Shown piece by piece: positions 6,061 through 10,332 of a stretch of 10,332 nt of DNA. Source of the DNA: an uncultured Clostridia bacterium. Lineage in GTDB: Bacteria; Bacillota; Clostridia; Lachnospirales; Anaerotignaceae. Under the pieces are notes generated by a model. That model saw only the letters and a program-made list of their open reading frames with translations. It was not told the DNA's origin and did no database searches. The stretch spans positions 1-10,332 of the forward strand of contig CALFPN010000107.1 in assembly GCA_937919015.1 (NCBI GenBank). Direction: 5' to 3'. The position numbers were made by a program, and so were the translations under genes. Numbering within the stretch: position 1 is the stretch's first letter; each line of letters opens with the position of its first letter.

Positions 6061-6190
6061 TTGAATAATGGCAAAAGCATCTGTTTTTCTTGCACAGACA
6101 TTTTTTGCAGAATACATAGCCAAAACACTCTAAAACGACAGCTTTCGGTCTGATGCTTACCGGAATCTATTTATTGGGAGGTTGTAAATT

Positions 6191-7420
6191 ATGAAAAAGT
6201 TTATTGCACTGGCTCTGGCCTCTGTCATGACACTGTCTCTGGCAGCATGCGGCGGCTCTGATGCACCCGCAAGCGACGTTGCAGGTACAGCCATCAGCGG
6301 CGACACAATCAAGATCGGCGTTTTCGAACCCACAACAGGGGAAAACGGCGGCGGCGGTATGCAGGAAGTTCTGGGTATCCGTTACGCAAACACAGTTGCG
6401 CCTACAGTTGATATCAACGGCACAACATACAACATCGAACTGGTAGAAGTTGATAACCAGTCCGACAAAACAGCAGCAGTTACAGCTGCACAGTCTCTGA
6501 TCTCCTCCGGCGTTGTTGGCGTTCTGGGCTCCTACGGTTCCGGCGTTTCCATCGCAGCCGGTCAGACCTTTGCGGAAGCAGGCGTTCCCGCCATCGGCTG
6601 CTCCTGCACAAACCCTCAGGTAACACTGGGCAACGATTTCTACTTCAGAACATGCTTCCTGGATCCTTTCCAGGGTACTGTAATGGCATCCTATGCAGCC
6701 GTAGACCAGGGCTACAAAACAGCAGCTGTAATCAGCCAGAACGGCGATGACTACTCCACAGGTCTGGCAGCATACTTCAAACAGGCATTTGAACAGCTGG
6801 ACGGCACAATCGTTGCTGACGAAACATACCAGACAAACGAATCCGACTTCAACGCAATTCTGACATCCGTAAAAGAATCCGGTGCTGAAACAGTATTCAT
6901 CCCCTGCTCCATCGCTACAGCAACACTGATCCTGCCTCAGGCTCAGGCAAACGGCGTAACCGCACAGATCATCGCTTCCGATACATGGGAAAATGAATCC
7001 ATCGTTATGGCAGCAGGTTCCGCAGCAGAAGGCGTTGTATTCTCCACATTCTTCGATGAAAACGATGAATCCACACCTATGGCAAAGGACTTCGTGAACG
7101 GCTTCAAAGCATACCTGAACGAAGACGCACAGAGAATCACTCTGAACGGCGGCACAGACGGCGTAGCAGCAGTATCTGCTCTGGGTTATGATGCTTACAT
7201 GACAATGGTAGCAGCTCTGGCTGATCTGGACGGCGTGGAAGGCGACCTGACAAGCGTAAACCTGCGCGATGCACTGGTAAACGTAAGCCATGACGGCGTA
7301 ACAGGCACCATCACATTTGACGAAAACGGCGATGCAAACAAAGACGCTGCTTACCTGAAAAAAGTAGAAGGCGGCAAATTCGTATTCGTGAAGAAACAGC
7401 TGGACGAAACAGCCGAATAA
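6191..7420 (+). CDS. livJ: Branched-chain amino acid-type ABC transporter, substrate-binding lipoprotein
   Basis: This is the extracellular solute receptor of an HAAT-family importer. The 409-residue protein begins with a lipoprotein signal (MKK, hydrophobic stretch, LAAC with lipidated Cys20), then a short flexible Gly/Ser/Ala linker and a type I periplasmic-binding fold starting at IKIGVFEPTTG (about 40-50). Ligand-pocket motifs GSYGSG (113-118) and AGVPAIGCSCTNP (130-142) fit the Peripla_BP_6 family. Leu/Ile/Val is the default guess; family members also bind other amino acids, amides or urea, and I cannot tell which. Codon use is strongly skewed (ACA, GCA, GGC, CTG), as expected for an abundant protein. 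Start is supported by GGGAGG nine bases upstream. It heads the operon and is followed by a strong hairpin. Confidence 0.92.
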   Translation: MKKFIALALASVMTLSLAACGGSDAPASDVAGTAISGDTIKIGVFEPTTGENGGGGMQEVLGIRYANTVAPTVDINGTTYNIELVEVDNQSDKTAAVTAAQSLISSGVVGVLGSYGSGVSIAAGQTFAEAGVPAIGCSCTNPQVTLGNDFYFRTCFLDPFQGTVMASYAAVDQGYKTAAVISQNGDDYSTGLAAYFKQAFEQLDGTIVADETYQTNESDFNAILTSVKESGAETVFIPCSIATATLILPQAQANGVTAQIIASDTWENESIVMAAGSAAEGVVFSTFFDENDESTPMAKDFVNGFKAYLNEDAQRITLNGGTDGVAAVSALGYDAYMTMVAALADLDGVEGDLTSVNLRDALVNVSHDGVTGTITFDENGDANKDAAYLKKVEGGKFVFVKKQLDETAE

Positions 7421-7468
7421 TCTGTTTCATTTATTCAGAGGATTTTCCTCAATCGCTTCAAAAACTTT

Positions 7469-7497
7469 GCGGCGGGATGACCTCCCGCCGCTTTTTT
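7469..7497 (+). terminator. Terminator or attenuator between livJ and livH
   Basis: GCGGCGGGA (7469-7477), five-base loop and TCCCGCCGC (7483-7491) form a perfect GC-rich 9-bp stem followed by six Ts. No clear new promoter follows before livH, so it probably stops most but not all transcripts and keeps the binding protein in excess over the membrane parts. Confidence 0.9.
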
Positions 7498-7500
7498 CAA

Positions 7501-7559
7501 ATCGGCTTGGAAAGATTCGAAAAAGTTTTTGGTTCATTTTTGGCTCTTTCCAAGTCGGT
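7501..7559 (+). repeat. Long stem-loop between the livJ terminator and livH
   Basis: CTTGGAAAGA (7506-7515) and TCTTTCCAAG (7545-7554) pair perfectly. Five further outer pairs (7501-7505 with 7555-7559) can form if two G-U pairs are allowed, giving about 15 bp around a 29-base loop rich in A and T runs. It is not followed by a T-run, so it is not a terminator. It sits 35 bases before the livH start and may protect the 5' end of the processed permease mRNA or affect translation; the function is unknown. Confidence 0.6.
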
Positions 7560-7594
7560 TTCACAAAATATTACTCATGTCAGGAGGTATATTC

Positions 7595-8482
7595 ATGACA
7601 GCAACAGCATTTTTACAATACTGTCTGGCGGGCATCTCCATCGGCGGCATTTATGCCCTGATCGCCATTGGCTATACAATGGTTTACGGCATTCTGCGCC
7701 TGATCAACTTTGCCCACGGCGATATCTTTATGATGGCCGCATACTTTATGATTTTTGCAATGGTAGACTTTGCGCTGCCCTGGTATGTTTCCATCGGCAT
7801 CGTTCTGGTGGCCACCGTCGTCCTCGGCGTTGTCATCGAGCGAGTGGCCTATAAACCCTTAAGAAGTGCGCCCCGTATGTCCATCATGATCTCTGCCATC
7901 GGTGTTTCCTACCTGCTGCAGAATCTGGCTACATATCTGTTCTCCGCACTGCCCAAGGGCTATCCCAAAATCGAGTTCCTTACAAAATCCATCACTATCG
8001 GCGGTATCTCTACTTCCGTAGTAACATTCATCACACCCATTCTGACACTGGCCTTTGTCTTCCTTCTGATGCAGCTGATTAACCATACCAAAATCGGTAT
8101 GGCTATGCGCGCTGTTTCCAAGGACTTTGAAACAAGCCAGCTGATGGGGATCAAGATCAACCGCGTCATCAGCTTCACCTTCGTGATCGGCTGTTTCCTT
8201 GCTGCAGTTGGCTCCATCCTGTACTTCACCCCCAGACCCTCCGTATACCCTCTGGTAGGTTCCCTGCCCGGCACAAAATGCTTCATCGCTGCGGTATTCG
8301 GCGGTATTGGTTCCATTCCCGGCGCAATGCTGGGCGGCTTTGTCATCGGCCTGTCCGAAACCTTCATCAAAGCTGCGGGCTATTCCGAATTTTCTGACGT
8401 ATTCACATTCATCCTGCTGATCGTTGTTCTGCTGTTCAAGCCTACCGGCCTGTTCGGCGAAAAGATCACAGAAAAAGTGTAA
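7595..8482 (+). CDS. livH: Branched-chain amino acid-type ABC transporter, permease LivH
   Basis: This is one of the two membrane subunits of the importer; it pairs with LivM to form the channel. The 295-residue protein is mostly hydrophobic with about eight segments. Family landmarks are GIYALIAIGYTMVYG (18-32) running into RLINFAHGDIFM (35-46), the cytosolic coupling loop AVSKDFETSQLMGI (173-186), which meets the ATPase, and GGIGSIPGAMLGGFVIG (236-252). A longer frame begins at 7529, but that part would cover the stem-loop and has no ribosome site; the ATG at 7595 has AGGAGG seven bases upstream and matches the family start. Length is close to E. coli LivH (about 308). Confidence 0.95.
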   Translation: MTATAFLQYCLAGISIGGIYALIAIGYTMVYGILRLINFAHGDIFMMAAYFMIFAMVDFALPWYVSIGIVLVATVVLGVVIERVAYKPLRSAPRMSIMISAIGVSYLLQNLATYLFSALPKGYPKIEFLTKSITIGGISTSVVTFITPILTLAFVFLLMQLINHTKIGMAMRAVSKDFETSQLMGIKINRVISFTFVIGCFLAAVGSILYFTPRPSVYPLVGSLPGTKCFIAAVFGGIGSIPGAMLGGFVIGLSETFIKAAGYSEFSDVFTFILLIVVLLFKPTGLFGEKITEKV

Positions 8483-8497
8483 AGGCAGGTGGACGAA

Positions 8498-9592
8498 ATG
8501 ACAGAACAGAAAAAACAGAAACTTTCCACCATTTTTTCCATCATTGGTGTTGCATTTTTAGCGGCGGTGCTGGTTGGCGTCCATGCCACCACATCCTCCT
8601 CCGATATGCTGCGTACGGTACTGCAGCTGGGCGCCATTTACGCGCTGGTTGCCGTTTCCATGAACCTCCTGAACGGCTTTACAGGGCTGTTCTCTCTGGG
8701 ACAGGCGGGCTTTATGGCTCTGGGTGCTTATGTATTCGCTATTTTCACCATCCCCGCGGCACAGCGTCCCGGCGTATATTACCTGTATGGCGTGGCTGAC
8801 TGGCTGAAAAATATCGAACTGCCCATCATCGCGGCTCTGATCGTTGCGGGTCTGATCTGCGCCCTGATGGCAGCCCTCATCGGTGCCCCTGTATTAAGAC
8901 TGAAAAGTGATTACTTCGCCATCGCCACACTGGGCTTCGCGGAAATCGTTCGTATCGTTGTGGGCTCTTCCCCTCTGAACCGTGTCACAAACGGCTCTCT
9001 GGGCCTGAAACTGATTCCCCGATTCCCCAGCTTCTTCTTCCCCTTCATCGTAGTAGCCATCTGCGTTTTCATCGTATGGCTCTTGATTAACTCCTCCTAC
9101 GGCAGAGCCTTCAAAGCCATCCGTGAGGATGAAATTGCGGCGGAGGCCATGGGGATCAATCTGGCAAAACACAAACAGATGTCCTTTATCATCAGCTCCT
9201 TCTTCGCCGGTGTGGGCGGTGCGCTGATGGCCATGTATATGGGTGCCATCACTTCCACAACCTTCAACGTAACACTGACATACAACATCCTGCTGATCGT
9301 GGTCATCGGCGGCATGGGTTCCCTGACAGGCTCCATCATCTCCTCTTTCATCGTAATCGCTGCGAGAGAATGGTGGCTGCGTTTTCTGGATCAGCCCTTC
9401 TTCATCGGCGGCGTACAGATCCCCCTGTTCAAAACAGGCTTCCGTATGGTTATCTTCTCCATCATTCTGATGATCGTTGTACTGTTCTTCCGCAAGGGCA
9501 TCATGGGTACCAAAGAATTCAACTGGAACTTCATCCTGAAGCGTCTGGATAAAAAAGAAAAAACTCCCGTAGGAGGTGAAGGCAATGAGTGA
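8498..9592 (+). CDS. livM: Branched-chain amino acid-type ABC transporter, permease LivM
   Basis: This is the second membrane subunit. Starting at the ATG it has 364 residues: a charged N-terminus (MTEQKKQK), then about nine or ten hydrophobic segments. Landmarks are NLLNGFTGLFSLGQAGFMAL (56-75), typical of LivM, and the coupling loop GRAFKAIREDEIAAEAMGIN (202-221), clearly of EAA-loop type. The C-terminal tail is Lys-rich. The frame also has a GTG at 8489; I prefer the ATG at 8498 because AGGTGG (8487-8492) is five bases upstream of it, while the GTG lies inside that site. It starts 15 bases behind livH and overlaps livG by eight bases, so the three are co-translated from one message. Confidence 0.93.
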   Translation: MTEQKKQKLSTIFSIIGVAFLAAVLVGVHATTSSSDMLRTVLQLGAIYALVAVSMNLLNGFTGLFSLGQAGFMALGAYVFAIFTIPAAQRPGVYYLYGVADWLKNIELPIIAALIVAGLICALMAALIGAPVLRLKSDYFAIATLGFAEIVRIVVGSSPLNRVTNGSLGLKLIPRFPSFFFPFIVVAICVFIVWLLINSSYGRAFKAIREDEIAAEAMGINLAKHKQMSFIISSFFAGVGGALMAMYMGAITSTTFNVTLTYNILLIVVIGGMGSLTGSIISSFIVIAAREWWLRFLDQPFFIGGVQIPLFKTGFRMVIFSIILMIVVLFFRKGIMGTKEFNWNFILKRLDKKEKTPVGGEGNE

Positions 9593-10332
9593 GAAAAAGA
9601 CCATCCTGAATGTAAAAGACATTACAATGCAGTTCGGTGGTGTCGTTGCCGTAAATAACCTGACACTGAAGGTAAGAGAAGGCGAAATCGTTTCCCTGAT
9701 CGGCCCCAACGGTGCCGGCAAAACAACAGCCTTCAACGTCATCACAGGCGTTTATGCACCTACCAACGGCGAAGTAAAATTCCACGGTGAAACCATCATT
9801 TCCAACTTCCCCAAGGGGAAAATGGATAAACTTTACGCAGGGGAAAACAAGGGTAAATACAAAAAAACGCTGGAACCTACCCCTGATAAAATCACAAAAC
9901 TGGGCATTGCCCGTACGTTCCAGAACATTCGTCTGTTCAAGGAACTGACTGTACTGGAAAACGTTCTCATCGCAAAACACATGAGAATGAAAGCAAACAT
10001 CTTTGCTGACACCTTCCGTCTGAACCGTAAGGAAGAAAAGAAAATGAAAGAAGACTCTCTGGAACTGCTGAGAATCCTTGACCTGTATGATGTAAAGGAT
10101 GAGATCGCTTCCAGCCTGCCTTACGGCAAACAGAGACATCTGGAAATCGCCCGTGCGCTGGCAACAGAACCCACACTGCTTCTCCTGGACGAACCTGCGG
10201 CTGGTCTGAACCCTCAGGAAACAGACGAACTGACAGAATTCATCAGAGATGTACGCGATAAATTCAACCTGACGATTTTCATGATCGAACACCACATGAA
10301 TCTGGTTATGGATATTTCCGACTGGATCTATG
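9585..10332 (+). CDS. livG: Branched-chain amino acid-type ABC transporter, ATP-binding protein LivG (cut by window edge)
   Basis: This is one of the two cytosolic ATPases that drive the LivHM channel; livF probably follows outside the window. I translated 249 codons without a stop. Seen: Walker A GPNGAGKTT (40-48), Q-loop Gln113 in IARTFQN, signature LPYGKQRHLEIARALA (178-193), Walker B LLLLDEP (198-204) with catalytic Glu203, D-loop AAGLNP, and the H-loop IEHHM (His236). The signature begins LPYGK where E. coli LivG has LAYGQ. Residues about 70-100 form a Lys-rich stretch (including GKMDKLYAGENKGKYKK) that is longer than the matching part of E. coli LivG. Only a few C-terminal residues should be missing. 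The start has AGGAGGTG upstream and overlaps the livM stop by eight bases. Confidence 0.94.
   Translation, partial: MSEKKTILNVKDITMQFGGVVAVNNLTLKVREGEIVSLIGPNGAGKTTAFNVITGVYAPTNGEVKFHGETIISNFPKGKMDKLYAGENKGKYKKTLEPTPDKITKLGIARTFQNIRLFKELTVLENVLIAKHMRMKANIFADTFRLNRKEEKKMKEDSLELLRILDLYDVKDEIASSLPYGKQRHLEIARALATEPTLLLLDEPAAGLNPQETDELTEFIRDVRDKFNLTIFMIEHHMNLVMDISDWIY

Larger units (their letters stand above)
5794..6190. other. Divergent intergenic control region between thyA-folA and the liv operon (no gene)
   Basis: About 400 AT-rich bases separate the divergent units. I see no convincing gene. The region holds the thyA ribosome site and promoter (5875-5904), a dyad TTTGAT-ATGC-ATCAAA (5976-5991), a lone TATAAT on the plus strand (6004-6009), a good plus-strand promoter (6032-6060), a nested inverted repeat just behind it (6071-6108) and the liv ribosome site GGGAGG (6176-6181). 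No T-box or known riboswitch motif was recognised. Confidence 0.7.

Noticed and set aside
6167..7291. A 374-codon open frame on the minus strand across livJ
   Set aside because: The extreme Cys content is the mirror of the GCA/ACA-rich codon use of livJ; no family features and no ribosome site.
1..10332. CRISPR array, tRNA, rRNA or phage/defence system
   Set aside because: No repeat-spacer pattern, no tRNA-like cloverleaf and no recognisable phage or defence gene was seen; the only mobile part is the IS.

Overview
The window looks like chromosomal DNA of a low- to mid-GC anaerobic Firmicute of the class Clostridia. This rests on strong AGGAGG-type ribosome sites, simple hairpin-plus-T terminators, a DHFR/ThyA pair of Firmicute type, and an IMP dehydrogenase of the divergent type I remember from Clostridia and the protist Tritrichomonas foetus. 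I cannot name a genus.

Layout. (1) Positions 1-1242, minus strand: the left part of an AT-rich IS3-family (IS150-like) insertion sequence with an intact orfA and an orfB open to the window edge. The right end lies outside. (2) 1268-2638, minus: a MATE multidrug/metabolite exporter. The IS sits 25 bases behind its stop and seems to have split its terminator. (3) 2753-4255, minus: IMP dehydrogenase (guanine nucleotide synthesis) with its own terminator. (4) 5793 down to 4463, minus: a two-gene thyA-folA operon (dTMP synthesis and regeneration of tetrahydrofolate), with a consensus -10 box and a terminator. (5) 5794-6190: a divergent control region without genes. (6) 6191 to the right edge, plus: a branched-chain-amino-acid-type (HAAT family) ABC importer in the order binding protein, permease (livH), permease (livM), ATPase (livG, cut by the edge). 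A strong terminator hairpin and a second long stem-loop separate the binding-protein gene from the permease genes.

How the genes work together. guaB, thyA and folA all serve nucleotide supply but are in two transcription units. ThyA oxidises methylene-tetrahydrofolate to dihydrofolate, and the downstream DHFR reduces it back, so their coupling is the classic one. The liv genes form one uptake system; the partial terminator after the binding-protein gene would give an excess of binding protein over membrane parts.

I see no undescribed multi-gene system here. The points most worth a second look are the IS left end (an RNA hairpin that hides or terminates the transposase start, next to a split host terminator), the IMP dehydrogenase carrying the residues linked to mycophenolic acid insensitivity in T. 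foetus, and the unexplained stem-loop ahead of livH.
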